From an uncultured Peptococcaceae bacterium (GTDB lineage Bacteria > Bacillota > Peptococcia > Peptococcales > Peptococcaceae), in contig CAMYDW010000001.1 of the NCBI GenBank assembly GCA_947254645.1, positions 1 to 64,000 on the forward strand: a stretch of DNA of 64,000 nucleotides, in the 5' to 3' direction. Numbering within the stretch: the stretch's first letter is position 1; the number at the start of each line of letters is the position of its first letter. Below the pieces are notes generated by a model, which worked only from the letters and a program-made list of their open reading frames with translations, did no database searches and was not told the origin of the DNA. Of the stretch, positions 25,029-34,388 are shown piece after piece. Made by a program: the position numbers and the translations under genes.

Positions 25029-26390
25029 ATGGCATTTTTAGACACATTGGTACAAAACATTAGTGGTGTTTTGTGGGACGTATTGTTGATTTATTTATTG
25101 GTTGGCACGGGGATTTATTTTACTTGCCGTTTGAAGTTTGTTCAAGTGCGTTATTTTGGTTCAGGTTTAAAGAAATTATTTGGTAATTTTTCATTGCACG
25201 GTGGCAAACAAGATGGCGGCTTGACCTCTTTCCAAGCGTTGGCAACAGCGATTGCTGCGCAAGTAGGGACAGGGAACATTGCTGGGGCAGCAACCGCGAT
25301 TGCTTCTGGCGGTCCTGGTGCTATTTTCTGGATGTGGCTTTCTGCATTTTTCGGCATGTCAACCATTTATGCTGAAGCCGTGATTGCTCAAGAAACCAGA
25401 GAAGTGGTTAATGGCAAGGTCTATGGTGGTCCAGCCTATTATATTCAAGCTGTTTTTAAAGGAAAATTTGGTAAATTCTTAGCAGGGTTCTTCTCTGTAT
25501 CTATTATCCTGGCATTAGGCTTTACTGGGAATATGGTCCAGGCCAATTCTATTGGTGCTGCTTTTAATGGTGCCTTTGGGGTGAATCCGTTAATCGTTGG
25601 TTTCTTCTGTGCCTTGGTTGCAGGCTTTATCTTTATTGGTGGTATTCACCGTATTGCCAGCGTGACCGAAAAAGTGGTGCCAATTATGGCATTGTTCTAT
25701 GTGCTTGGTTGCTTGGCTATTTTAGTGATGTGCGGTGGTGCGGCAGTTGTAGAAGCTTTTAGAGAAATTTTGGTTTCTGCCTTTGCACCACAATCTGTTG
25801 CAGGCGGGGCCCTTGGTGTGACCGTGCAACAAGCGATTCATTATGGGGTGGCACGTGGTTTGTTCTCCAATGAAGCTGGGATGGGTTCTACTCCACATGC
25901 CCATGCAACTGCAAAAGTAAAGCATCCTGCGGATCAAGGGGTTATCGCAATGATGGGGGTATTTATTGATACCTTCATTGTTTTGACCATGACGGCATTG
26001 GTTATTGTTGCAACAGGGGCTTATAAGACTGACTTGACTGGTGCAGCTTTGAGCCAGGCAGCGTTCAATTCTAAGTTTGGGAACTTTGGGATGGCATTTA
26101 TTGCCATCTGCATGTTGTTCTTTGCTTTCACCACCATTGTTGGTTGGTATTTCTTCGGCGAAACCAATGTACGCCGTCTGTTTGGTGAAGGCTCTGTGAA
26201 GATTTATGCAGCACTTGTTGTCCTTTGTGTGATGGTTGGTTCTGCGTTGAAGGTTGATTTTGTATGGCATATGTCTGATATGTTAAATGGCTTGATGGTA
26301 TTGCCAAACTTAATCGCCTTGTTGGCTTCTTCAGCAGTGATTTTAAAACTCACCAAGGAATATGATAAGAAGCAAAAAGAAAAGAAATAA
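25029..26390 (+). CDS. Sodium:alanine/glycine symporter, AGCS family
   Basis: This 453-aa membrane protein of the alanine-or-glycine:cation symporter family has about 10-11 helices. Typical motifs are FQALATAIAAQVGTGNIAG, GPGAIFWMWLSAFFGMSTIY and the later NEAGMGSTPHAHA. GGGGG lies upstream of ATG 25029; a longer GTG start at 25005 has no site. Control by the glycine riboswitch upstream strongly suggests glycine as the main substrate. It ends at an intrinsic terminator. Confidence 0.9.
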   Translation: MAFLDTLVQNISGVLWDVLLIYLLVGTGIYFTCRLKFVQVRYFGSGLKKLFGNFSLHGGKQDGGLTSFQALATAIAAQVGTGNIAGAATAIASGGPGAIFWMWLSAFFGMSTIYAEAVIAQETREVVNGKVYGGPAYYIQAVFKGKFGKFLAGFFSVSIILALGFTGNMVQANSIGAAFNGAFGVNPLIVGFFCALVAGFIFIGGIHRIASVTEKVVPIMALFYVLGCLAILVMCGGAAVVEAFREILVSAFAPQSVAGGALGVTVQQAIHYGVARGLFSNEAGMGSTPHAHATAKVKHPADQGVIAMMGVFIDTFIVLTMTALVIVATGAYKTDLTGAALSQAAFNSKFGNFGMAFIAICMLFFAFTTIVGWYFFGETNVRRLFGEGSVKIYAALVVLCVMVGSALKVDFVWHMSDMLNGLMVLPNLIALLASSAVILKLTKEYDKKQKEKK

Positions 26391-26398
26391 AATAGAAG

Positions 26399-26430
26399 GG
26401 CGTTGGTACAAAGCTACCAACGCCTTTTTC
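26399..26430 (+). terminator. Terminator after the AGCS symporter
   Basis: GGCGTTGGTA / TACCAACGCC with a 6-base loop and a T run. Confidence 0.9.
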
Positions 26431-26545
26431 TTTATCACGGTGACTTTTTTTGCGGTCGTGTGCCTTTCTATGAAGGCGGCGGATAATATGGTATACTTGC
26501 GACAAGATCAAGGTTTTATGACGAACAAAAGAGAGGAATTTTTAA

Positions 26546-27172
26546 ATGAAATTGTTATATTTTTCAGCAACCCTACAAGACAGTCCATCTCCAGTGTGGC
26601 GCCGATTTGTTGTTCCTATGGATTATACCTTCAGTGAGCTGCATCAGGTCATGCAAATCATTTTCGGCTACAAGGATAAGCAGGATTATGAATTTATCTT
26701 TCAGAATCCAAAATTGCGTATCACCGTAGACCCCGAGCTGTATCAACAATATCGCTATTTCCAAACCGATGAAGGACGCCACTATCTGGCACACATGGTA
26801 GAGGAAGGACACGAGGTGGACACCTCTGTAGAAGTGGCATGGGCAGAAGATTTGCCAATCGATCCCCTCACCCTTAAGCACACCCAATTTTCTTACCTGT
26901 ATGACTTTAGTGATGAATGGTATTACGATTTGGTGTTGATGGACATTGTCGAAGAGGGTGAGGCAGTCCCTTGTGTGCGTGAAGGATTAGGAACAGCGCC
27001 TTACGAAGAAGTGGGTGGTCGTGAAGGCTACTATGAATTGGTAGAGGTATTGACCAATCCAGACCATGCAGATCATGAAGCCGTGCGTCTGTGGGTGAAT
27101 GAGATGGACTATCACTTTTATGACCAAGAGGATGTGAACGAAGCCTTAAAAAAATGGGCGATGAACAAATAA
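26546..27172 (+). CDS. Plasmid pRiA4b ORF-3 family protein
   Basis: This 208-aa protein has the family pattern: an N-terminal beta segment with SPSPVWRRFVVPMDYTFSEL, then FGYKDKQDYEF, FSYLYDFSDEWYYDLVL and GTAPYEEVGG. The family is widespread and also occurs as a passenger in some mobile elements, but its function is not settled. I see no transposase or repeats nearby. ATG 26546 follows GAGGAA by about 6 bases. It is a single gene between a terminator and the his promoter. Confidence 0.75.
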   Translation: MKLLYFSATLQDSPSPVWRRFVVPMDYTFSELHQVMQIIFGYKDKQDYEFIFQNPKLRITVDPELYQQYRYFQTDEGRHYLAHMVEEGHEVDTSVEVAWAEDLPIDPLTLKHTQFSYLYDFSDEWYYDLVLMDIVEEGEAVPCVREGLGTAPYEEVGGREGYYELVEVLTNPDHADHEAVRLWVNEMDYHFYDQEDVNEALKKWAMNK

Positions 27173-27179
27173 ATAGCGG

Positions 27180-27208
27180 TTGCATTTAGTGCTTTAACGT
27201 GCTAAACT
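27180..27208 (+). promoter_or_regulatory. Promoter of the histidine operon
   Basis: TTGCAT (27180-27185), 17 bases, TAAACT (27203-27208). The predicted leader before hisZ is only about 20 bases, so there is no room for a T-box or attenuator. Control may come from HisG/HisZ feedback or from a repressor I cannot see. Confidence 0.6.
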
Positions 27209-27237
27209 AGTAAAGCAAAGTGAAAGGAGAGGTTTTA

Positions 27238-28440
27238 ATGAAAAATAATTCCAGATTAACGCCAGAGGGCACAAGAGATGTGTTGTTTGCAGAGAGTGAG
27301 GCGCAAAGTCATATTGAAAAATCTCTTCGCACTTTCTTTTACAATAGAGGATTTCGTGAAGTGCGGACGCCGGGCATTGAGTTTTATGATGTCTTTGGCG
27401 CAACAGATAAATATTTTCCCCAAGAAAGCATGTATAAGCTAAGCGATCATCAAGGCCGCTTGATTGTGATGCGTCCAGACTCCACCATTCCAATGGCCCG
27501 TCTTGTATCAACCAAGTTTAAAAACAAAACCATGCCCCTGCGTTTATGCTACGACCAGGTGGTATATCGCACCAGCCGCACCTTGGATGGCATTAGCCAC
27601 GAAATGCGACAAATGGGTGTGGAGGTTATTGGTGCAGAAGGCGCAAAAAGTGATATTGAAATTTTAAAGATGGCCTGTGATGTTTTTGAAACCATTCAGC
27701 TAGGGGAGGACTATCGCCTAGAAATTGGCCATGTGGGTATTTTTAAAGGGCTAGTCGATGGGCTCGGCATTGATGAAGATGAACGTGCCACCTTGTTTAA
27801 AGCGGTAGAAGAAAAAAATTATTCTTCGCTCAATGATATTTTAGAAAATGTCAAAGACAAGCGAGAAGCAGCCCTTTTGCGTGTGTTGCCACGCTTGTTT
27901 GGCGGACGAGAAACCCTGAAAGAAGCAAGACAATATCTTGAGGGCGTCAGTGAAGAAATTTCCACGGCCCTTGGGCAGCTAGAGTGGATTTATAATCAAT
28001 TTGAAGCGATGGGCTTGGCAGATAAGATGATGATTGACCTTGGGCTCATCAACCAAGCAGATTATTACAGTGGCTTGATTTTTAGAGGCTATGTTGGTGG
28101 CGCAGGAACAGCGGTTTTATCTGGTGGACGCTATGACCATTTGCTCAATGATTTTGGCATGACGGCGGCTGCCATCGGCTTTGGGGTGCGTGTGGATCAA
28201 TTGGCAACTGTATTATTGCAGCAATCCAGTGAGGTTTATGTGGCACCCGATCTCTTATATGCCGAGGAAGCCGATTTTGCAAAGGCTTTTCAATGGTTGA
28301 CCAAGGAAGGGATACGTGCCGAATGGTCGTTGGCAAACACCCTAGAAGAAGCCTTACAAGAGGCTGCTGCTCGTGGGATGTGTCGTTTAATTTATTTCCG
28401 TCAAGACACTGCGGAATGGTTGGAGGTGCAAGATGCTTAG
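27238..28440 (+). CDS. hisZ: ATP phosphoribosyltransferase regulatory subunit
   Basis: This histidyl-tRNA-synthetase-like subunit (400 aa) is needed by the short HisG. It starts like other HisZ proteins (LTPEGTRDVLFAESEAQSHI). It has MRPDSTIPMARLVST and SGGRYDHLLNDFG, the class II synthetase-like motifs. ATG 27238 follows AAGGAGAGG. It overlaps hisG by eight bases. It lacks the anticodon-binding domain of true synthetases, as expected for HisZ. Confidence 0.9.
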   Translation: MKNNSRLTPEGTRDVLFAESEAQSHIEKSLRTFFYNRGFREVRTPGIEFYDVFGATDKYFPQESMYKLSDHQGRLIVMRPDSTIPMARLVSTKFKNKTMPLRLCYDQVVYRTSRTLDGISHEMRQMGVEVIGAEGAKSDIEILKMACDVFETIQLGEDYRLEIGHVGIFKGLVDGLGIDEDERATLFKAVEEKNYSSLNDILENVKDKREAALLRVLPRLFGGRETLKEARQYLEGVSEEISTALGQLEWIYNQFEAMGLADKMMIDLGLINQADYYSGLIFRGYVGGAGTAVLSGGRYDHLLNDFGMTAAAIGFGVRVDQLATVLLQQSSEVYVAPDLLYAEEADFAKAFQWLTKEGIRAEWSLANTLEEALQEAAARGMCRLIYFRQDTAEWLEVQDA

Positions 28441-29065
28441 AATTGCCTTAACAAAGGGGCGCTTAGAAAAATCAACAGTTGCTCTTTTTGAAAAAATGGG
28501 ATTGGATATAGATGCCCTTCTAAACAAAGGGCGCAAACTGATTTTGCCAGTGGGCGAGGACATTACAGTGGTCCTTGCTAAGGCGCCAGATGTCATCACC
28601 TATGTGGAGCATGGGGTGTGTGACATGGGCGTTGTCGGCAAGGACACCATTGCAGAACGTGGTGGGGCTTTTTATGAAGTCCTTGACCTTGGCTTTGGCA
28701 AATGTAAATTTGTGGTGGCTGTACCAAAGGGGCATACCTTTTATGATGGCTATGACATTAAGCGTCTGGCAAGTAAGTATCCGCACGTCACCCGGGAATA
28801 TTTTTCTCGCAAAGGCATGGACGTAGACATTATTAAAATTGAAGGCTCTGTGGAGCTGGCACCATTGCTTGCCCTTTCCGATGGCATTGTCGACATTGTG
28901 GAAACAGGCACCACCTTGCGTGAAAATGGCTTGGTAGAGCTAGAAGATGTGATGCAATTGAGTGCACGCTTGATTGTCAACACAGCGAGTATGAAGCTGA
29001 AGAAAAATGAAATCAATGATTTTATCGCACAAGTGGAACGTTTGGTAGAGGAGGCAGAAGGATGA
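28433..29065 (+). CDS. hisG: ATP phosphoribosyltransferase, short form
   Basis: This catalytic subunit performs the first committed step: ATP plus PRPP to phosphoribosyl-ATP. The 210-aa length is the short form that depends on HisZ. Motifs include LRIALTKGRLEKSTVALFEK and the PRPP loop SDGIVDIVETGTTLRENGL. The gene overlaps hisZ and hisD. It is the expected target of histidine feedback through HisZ. Confidence 0.92.
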   Translation: MLRIALTKGRLEKSTVALFEKMGLDIDALLNKGRKLILPVGEDITVVLAKAPDVITYVEHGVCDMGVVGKDTIAERGGAFYEVLDLGFGKCKFVVAVPKGHTFYDGYDIKRLASKYPHVTREYFSRKGMDVDIIKIEGSVELAPLLALSDGIVDIVETGTTLRENGLVELEDVMQLSARLIVNTASMKLKKNEINDFIAQVERLVEEAEG

Positions 29066-30345
29066 TGCAAACATTGATTGCCAATGGACAAGATGAATTT
29101 GAATACCTGCGTGCCTTAAAATGCCGCCAACAAGCCACCAGTGATGACATCACCAATGCGGTAAAGGGCATCCTTGAAGATGTGCGCCTCAATGGCGATG
29201 AAGCAGTATCAGCTTATACTCAAAAATTCGATGGCGTTGAAGGGCCTATTCGAGTGATTGAGGCGGAGGAGATTGCCCTTGCCAAGAAACGAGTGGATGG
29301 CAAATTATTGGCAGCCATGGAACATGCTGCAGAAAACATCCGACGCTTTCATCAGCAACAGGTGCAGCAAAGCTATGTGGATTACCGCGAAGATGGCTCC
29401 TACATGGGACAGCGAGTACGTCCCTTGGCAAGAGTGGGGTTGTATGTGCCAGGAGGCACAGCGGCCTATCCTTCTTCTGTACTGATGAATGCCATCCCAG
29501 CTAAAATTGCAGGTGTGCCAGAATTGGTCATGGTGACCCCACCCAATAAGGATGGGCAACCACGTGATGTGATTTTAGCAGCGGCAGCAGTGGCTGGTGT
29601 TGACCGCGTTTATATGGTTGGCGGCGCACAAGCAGTGGCAGCCCTTGCCTATGGGACGAGAACCATTCCGCAGGTCGATAAAATTGTTGGCCCAGGGAAT
29701 ATTTTTGTGGCCACTGCAAAGCGCTTGCTTTATGGGGTCGTGGATATTGATATGATTGCTGGACCAAGTGAAATCTTGGTGGTGGCAGATGAACAAGCCA
29801 ATCCAACCTACATTGCTGCCGATTTGATGAGCCAATGTGAGCATGATGTGTTGGCAGGGAGTGTTTTATTGACCAATTCTAAGGACCTTGCAGCAGCAGT
29901 TGCAACGGAGATTGAACGTCAACTGCCGAGTCTTTCTCGTGCAGCTATTATTCGCCAGTCTTTAAAGGATTATGGGGTGACCATTGTCTTTGATACCATC
30001 GAAGATTGTATTGACTATGCCAATAGCGTGGCGCCTGAACACCTAGAGGTGGTGACAGCAGCGCCAGAGCGTTATCTCGGACGGATTACCAATGCTGGGT
30101 CTGTCTTTTTAGGGGCGTGGACCCCAGAACCAGTAGGGGATTATTATGCAGGTGCCAACCATGTTTTACCAACCAGTGGCACGGCACGCTTTTTTTCACC
30201 TCTCGGTGTCGACAGTTTTTATAAGCGCATGGCATTTACTTCTTATAGCCAAGAAGCCCTTCTCAATAGCCATGACGATATTGTGCTATTTGCTGAAGCA
30301 GAAGGCTTGACTGCCCATGCCAATGCGGTGAAAGTGAGGAAATAA
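29062..30345 (+). CDS. hisD: Histidinol dehydrogenase
   Basis: It oxidises histidinol to histidine in two NAD-dependent steps. The 427-aa protein has GPGNIFVATAKRLLYG, GPSEILVVADEQANP and the Zn-ligand region SQCEHD. VAPEHLEV near the end is also typical. ATG 29062 or 29065 overlaps the hisG stop. It is third in the operon and has no unusual features. Confidence 0.95.
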   Translation: MMQTLIANGQDEFEYLRALKCRQQATSDDITNAVKGILEDVRLNGDEAVSAYTQKFDGVEGPIRVIEAEEIALAKKRVDGKLLAAMEHAAENIRRFHQQQVQQSYVDYREDGSYMGQRVRPLARVGLYVPGGTAAYPSSVLMNAIPAKIAGVPELVMVTPPNKDGQPRDVILAAAAVAGVDRVYMVGGAQAVAALAYGTRTIPQVDKIVGPGNIFVATAKRLLYGVVDIDMIAGPSEILVVADEQANPTYIAADLMSQCEHDVLAGSVLLTNSKDLAAAVATEIERQLPSLSRAAIIRQSLKDYGVTIVFDTIEDCIDYANSVAPEHLEVVTAAPERYLGRITNAGSVFLGAWTPEPVGDYYAGANHVLPTSGTARFFSPLGVDSFYKRMAFTSYSQEALLNSHDDIVLFAEAEGLTAHANAVKVRK

Positions 30346-30347
30346 CC

Positions 30348-31409
30348 ATGAGATTAAGTGAACGTCTAAAGGATTTATCACCCTACGCTCCAGGGAGAAG
30401 CCCTTGTGAGGTGGTGCTCAATGCCAATGAAAGCTTTGTCCTCCCATCACCAGCATTGCAACAGGAAATGGCAGCGATTCTCAATGATTTTCCCTTCAAC
30501 CGCTATCCAGACCCACGCGCCGAAGAACTGTGCAAAGCCTTTGCAGACTTCTATAAGGTAAACTGGGAACACGTCACTGCTGGCAATGGTTCGGATGAGC
30601 TGATTGATTTGCTCTTTTCATGCTTGGTAGCAAGTGGCGATAAGGTCCTCACGGTGCGTCCAGATTTTTCAATGTATGGCTTTGGTGCCTATATGAATGA
30701 TGTGGAAGAAGTGGTTTATCAAAAAGAGGATTATCAAATTGATGTGGAGGCCCTCTTAGCAATGGCAAAAGCCAATGATGTGGCGATGATTGTATTCTCC
30801 AATCCATGCAACCCGACAGGGATGATTTTGCCACGAACAGAAGTCGTCCGCTTAATAGAAGGCTTTGATGGCATTGTGGTTGTTGATGAAGCCTACATGG
30901 ATTTTGCAGATGAAAGCGTCATGGATATGGCAGGCACGACAGCTAATTTAGTGGTACTCAAGACCTTTTCTAAGGCATTGGCAATGGCATCCTTGCGTAT
31001 TGGCATGGCCATTACCACCCCAGCCATGACCCGTTTGTTGCAAACAGGAAAGGCCCCCTATAACGTGGGACGTTTGACCCAAGCCTTGGGCACCTGTGTC
31101 ATGCAGCATGAGGAAGAATTGCGTGCAGGGATTTGCGCTGTGAAGGACAGCAGTGCCAATCTTGTTGCAGGAGTAGAGGGCTTGGTGGCAAAATATGCCG
31201 TTCTTGAAAGGGTATTGCCGTCTGCAACCAATTATGTGTATTTAATCACCCCAGAGGCTAAAGTGATTTTTGAAAAAATGCAGACCAAGGGGGTTCTTAT
31301 TCGTCAGTCTGCTGAAAACGCATTGCGTATTTCCGCAGGGACCTTAGAAGAAAATGAAAAATGTTTACAAGCACTGGAAGCTGTGGTAAAGGAGTTGAAG
31401 GTATCATGA
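30348..31409 (+). CDS. hisC: Histidinol-phosphate aminotransferase
   Basis: This PLP aminotransferase (353 aa) converts imidazole acetol phosphate to histidinol phosphate. The PLP lysine lies in TFSKALAMASLRIG, with VVVDEAYMDFA upstream and NPCNPTG as the cofactor motif. It starts two bases after hisD and overlaps hisB. LNANESFV near the start is the usual substrate-binding stretch. Confidence 0.93.
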   Translation: MRLSERLKDLSPYAPGRSPCEVVLNANESFVLPSPALQQEMAAILNDFPFNRYPDPRAEELCKAFADFYKVNWEHVTAGNGSDELIDLLFSCLVASGDKVLTVRPDFSMYGFGAYMNDVEEVVYQKEDYQIDVEALLAMAKANDVAMIVFSNPCNPTGMILPRTEVVRLIEGFDGIVVVDEAYMDFADESVMDMAGTTANLVVLKTFSKALAMASLRIGMAITTPAMTRLLQTGKAPYNVGRLTQALGTCVMQHEEELRAGICAVKDSSANLVAGVEGLVAKYAVLERVLPSATNYVYLITPEAKVIFEKMQTKGVLIRQSAENALRISAGTLEENEKCLQALEAVVKELKVS

Positions 31410-31978
31410 TGGTAAAAAAAGAAAGACAAACAAAGGAGACGAGTATTTGCTTGGCTTTAGACATCACTGGTGGAGAAGTGAACATCAATAGTGGTATTGG
31501 CTTTTTTGATCACATGCTCACCGCTCTTGCAACGCATGCTGGATGGGGACTCACACTCACCTGTCAAGGGGATACGTGGGTAGACGGCCATCACACAGTG
31601 GAGGATATAGGGATTGTATTAGGACAAGCCCTTGGTGAAAGTGTGGATAAGAGCGCTATCAAAAGATATGGGAGCGCTTATATCCCAATGGATGAAGCCC
31701 TTTGCCGCACAGTGGTAGATGTCAGTGGTCGTGCCTATTTGGTTTTCAAAGGGGAAATAACGGCCCCAATGATTGGCGGCTATGACACCCAACTCACAGA
31801 AGAATTTTTCCGTGCTGTTGCCATGCAAGCAGGATTGACCTTGCATATTGAAATGTTATATGGCAAAAATGCCCATCACATGACAGAGGCTTGCTTTAAA
31901 TCTGTGGCGCATGCCTTAAAAGAGGCTCTTTCAGTGCGTGAGGGTGGGGTATTGTCCACCAAAGGGGTGTTGGAATGA
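31406..31978 (+). CDS. hisB: Imidazoleglycerol-phosphate dehydratase
   Basis: This monofunctional dehydratase (190 aa) has the three metal-binding histidine motifs GIGFFDHML, DGHHTVEDIGI and NAHHMTEACFK. The start is ATG 31406 or 31409, overlapping the hisC stop and preceded by AAAGGAG; a longer frame is within hisC. It has no fused phosphatase domain, so histidinol-phosphate phosphatase must be encoded elsewhere. Confidence 0.92.
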   Translation: MMVKKERQTKETSICLALDITGGEVNINSGIGFFDHMLTALATHAGWGLTLTCQGDTWVDGHHTVEDIGIVLGQALGESVDKSAIKRYGSAYIPMDEALCRTVVDVSGRAYLVFKGEITAPMIGGYDTQLTEEFFRAVAMQAGLTLHIEMLYGKNAHHMTEACFKSVAHALKEALSVREGGVLSTKGVLE

Positions 31979-32577
31979 TTGCAGTTATTGATTATGGGGC
32001 TGGCAATTTATTCAGTGTGTGCAATGCGCTGTCCTTTCTCAAATTGCCTTATCAGGTCACAAAAAATCCCACGGCTATTCAAGCAGCCGATGGGATTCTC
32101 TTGCCAGGGGTAGGGGCTTTTGCCGATGCGATGGCAAAGCTCTCGGCAACAGGCTTAGTGGCACTCCTTCAAGAGGAAGCACAAAAGAAGCCTTTCTTAG
32201 GGGTCTGCTTGGGCTTGCAAATGCTTTTTGAAGAAGGGCTGGAATTTGGCAGAACCCCAGGGTTGGGATTGTTACCAGGGGTGGTACGTCCACTAAAAAG
32301 TGGCGATTTGAAATTGCCTCATATTGGCTGGAATACCACCAAAATCGTCCATGAATGCCCCTTGACCGAAGGCATTGCAGAGGACAGTTACTTTTATTTT
32401 GTCCATTCTTTTTGTGTAGAAACAGCAGATTCCTATATCAGTCTTTCGACAACCTATGGGGAAGCCTTCCCAGCGATGGTGGCGCATGGTCATATCTTCG
32501 GGGCACAATTTCACCCAGAAAAGAGTGGCGAAGTCGGTTTACAATTACTTAGAAATTTTGGGAGGCTTGTCAAATGA
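31975..32577 (+). CDS. hisH: Imidazole glycerol phosphate synthase, glutaminase subunit
   Basis: This class I glutamine amidotransferase (200 aa) has the nucleophile elbow GVCLGLQMLFE and the His-Glu pair in FHPEKSG. It supplies ammonia to HisF. It overlaps hisB and hisA by four bases each, in the classic order H-A-F. Confidence 0.93.
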   Translation: MIAVIDYGAGNLFSVCNALSFLKLPYQVTKNPTAIQAADGILLPGVGAFADAMAKLSATGLVALLQEEAQKKPFLGVCLGLQMLFEEGLEFGRTPGLGLLPGVVRPLKSGDLKLPHIGWNTTKIVHECPLTEGIAEDSYFYFVHSFCVETADSYISLSTTYGEAFPAMVAHGHIFGAQFHPEKSGEVGLQLLRNFGRLVK

Positions 32578-33293
32578 TTATTCTTCCTGCAATAGATATC
32601 AAAGATGGCAACTGTGTGCGCTTGTATCAAGGAGAATTTGATACTGTTCATCAAGTGGCAGACAATCCTCTAGAAACGGCCAAGCAATTTGAGGAAGCAG
32701 GGGCAACCTGGCTGCACATGGTTGATTTAGATGGGGCCTGTGAAGGTAAACCTGTCAATGACCGTATTTTTATCGAAATTGCCCAGAAGACTTCCCTCAA
32801 GGTCGAACTGGGTGGAGGGATTCGCACCCTTGAAGACATTGCCTATTATTTGAACCATGGCATTGCTCGTATTATTTTAGGCTCTGTTGCCTTACATGAT
32901 CCTGCCCTTGTGTGTGAAGCCGTGGCCAAATATGGGCCAGCGATTGCAGTGGGTATTGACGCCAAAAATGGTTTTGTAAAAGGCAATGGTTGGTTAGAAA
33001 ATTCCGAAACACACTTTATCGACTTGGCAAAGGCCATGGCAGAAGTGGGAGTGGAAACCATGATTTATACAGATATTTCCAAGGATGGTACTTTGAGTGG
33101 TGCCAATGTGACCCATTATGAGCAGCTGTTGACTGTAGTGCCAAAGGTACAGCTGGTGGCCAGCGGCGGCATTCGTGATGCTTCCGACATCAAGGCCCTA
33201 AAAGAGGCAGGGCTGTATGGGGCAATTTGCGGCAAATCCTTGTATGAGGGCACCTTATCTCTACAAGAAGCATTGGCGATTGGAGGGATGTAA
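32574..33293 (+). CDS. hisA: ProFAR isomerase
   Basis: This (beta/alpha)8 barrel of 239 aa isomerises ProFAR to PRFAR. Typical motifs are LPAIDIKDGNCVRLYQG, WLHMVDLDGA and the C-terminal phosphate site VASGGIRDASD. It overlaps hisH and lies one base before hisF. Confidence 0.93.
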   Translation: MIILPAIDIKDGNCVRLYQGEFDTVHQVADNPLETAKQFEEAGATWLHMVDLDGACEGKPVNDRIFIEIAQKTSLKVELGGGIRTLEDIAYYLNHGIARIILGSVALHDPALVCEAVAKYGPAIAVGIDAKNGFVKGNGWLENSETHFIDLAKAMAEVGVETMIYTDISKDGTLSGANVTHYEQLLTVVPKVQLVASGGIRDASDIKALKEAGLYGAICGKSLYEGTLSLQEALAIGGM

Positions 33294-33294
33294 T

Positions 33295-34050
33295 ATGTTG
33301 GCAAAGCGTATCATTCCATGCTTAGATGTGCGTGATGGAAAAGTAGTCAAGGGGATTAACTTTGTAGGAATTAAAGAAGTGGGCGACCCTGTCACCTTGG
33401 CAAAGCAATACAGTGATGCCCAAGCCGATGAAATCGTCTTTTTAGACATCACTGCCAGCCATGAAGAGCGTAAAACCATGTTGGATGTGGTGCGCCGTAC
33501 GGCTGAGGTGGTCTTTGTGCCGTTGACTGTAGGTGGTGGCATTCGCACCATTGAGGATGTGCGAGAGACCTTGCGTGCAGGCTCTGATAAGGTGGGTATT
33601 AATTCTGCGGCTGTGCGCACCCCAGAGCTAATCAACGAAGCAGCGGCACAGTTTGGTCGACAATGTATTGTGGCGGCTGTCGATGCACGTTTGGCAGAAG
33701 ATGGGACTTGGCATGTGGTCATCAATGGTGGTAGAGTAGACACGGGTAAGAATTTATTGGACTGGGTCAAAGAGCTTGAAGAACGTGGTGCAGGAGAAAT
33801 CCTCCTGACCTCCATGGATGCCGATGGCACAAAAAAAGGCTATGACATCGCCATGACCAAAGCCGTTTGTGATGCTGTTCGTATTCCAGTGATTGCTTCT
33901 GGCGGGGCAGGAAAGGTCGAGGATTTTGCCGATGTTTTTGAAGAAACAGGCTGTGATGCGGCCTTGGCAGCTTCGCTCTTCCATTACAATGAGCTGACCA
34001 TTGATGAAGTGAAGGCATCCATGAAAGCACGTGGCATTCCAACACGATAG
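33295..34050 (+). CDS. hisF: Imidazole glycerol phosphate synthase, cyclase subunit
   Basis: This 251-aa barrel makes IGP and AICAR with HisH. Conserved segments: KRIIPCLDVRDGKVVKG, LTVGGGIRTIEDV and VIASGGAGKVEDF. ATG 33295 comes one base after the hisA stop; GGAGG in the hisA end serves as its site. An upstream extension lies inside hisA and was rejected. Confidence 0.93.
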   Translation: MLAKRIIPCLDVRDGKVVKGINFVGIKEVGDPVTLAKQYSDAQADEIVFLDITASHEERKTMLDVVRRTAEVVFVPLTVGGGIRTIEDVRETLRAGSDKVGINSAAVRTPELINEAAAQFGRQCIVAAVDARLAEDGTWHVVINGGRVDTGKNLLDWVKELEERGAGEILLTSMDADGTKKGYDIAMTKAVCDAVRIPVIASGGAGKVEDFADVFEETGCDAALAASLFHYNELTIDEVKASMKARGIPTR

Positions 34051-34058
34051 GAGTCATT

Positions 34059-34388
34059 ATGGATATTAAAAAATTTTTTCAAAAAAGTGCGTTATTGCCA
34101 GTGATCGTACAAGAAAAAGGTACTGGTGAAGTGCTGATGCTGGCTTATATGAATGAAGAAAGTTTACAAAAGACCCTTGAAACAGGGTATACATGGTTCT
34201 GGAGTCGTTCACGACAAGAATTGTGGCATAAAGGGGCCATTTCAGGACATGTGCAAAAGGTGGTACGCATTCTTGGAGACTGTGATGATGATACGCTGTT
34301 AGTAGAAGTGGAGCAAACAGGGCCAGCGTGTCATACTGGCCGTCACAGTTGCTTTTTTAACACCCTCATGGAGGTAGAAGAAAAATGA
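34059..34388 (+). CDS. hisI: Phosphoribosyl-AMP cyclohydrolase
   Basis: This 109-aa monofunctional HisI has the motif WHKGAISGHVQKV and the Zn-ligand tail GPACHTGRHSCFF. It is separate from hisE, unlike the fused hisIE of many bacteria. It overlaps hisE by four bases. Confidence 0.92.
   Translation: MDIKKFFQKSALLPVIVQEKGTGEVLMLAYMNEESLQKTLETGYTWFWSRSRQELWHKGAISGHVQKVVRILGDCDDDTLLVEVEQTGPACHTGRHSCFFNTLMEVEEK

Noticed and set aside
33261..33830. A 189-codon open frame on the minus strand inside hisF
   Set aside because: It lies antisense to a highly conserved gene and has no ribosome site or family features; it is a codon-bias shadow.
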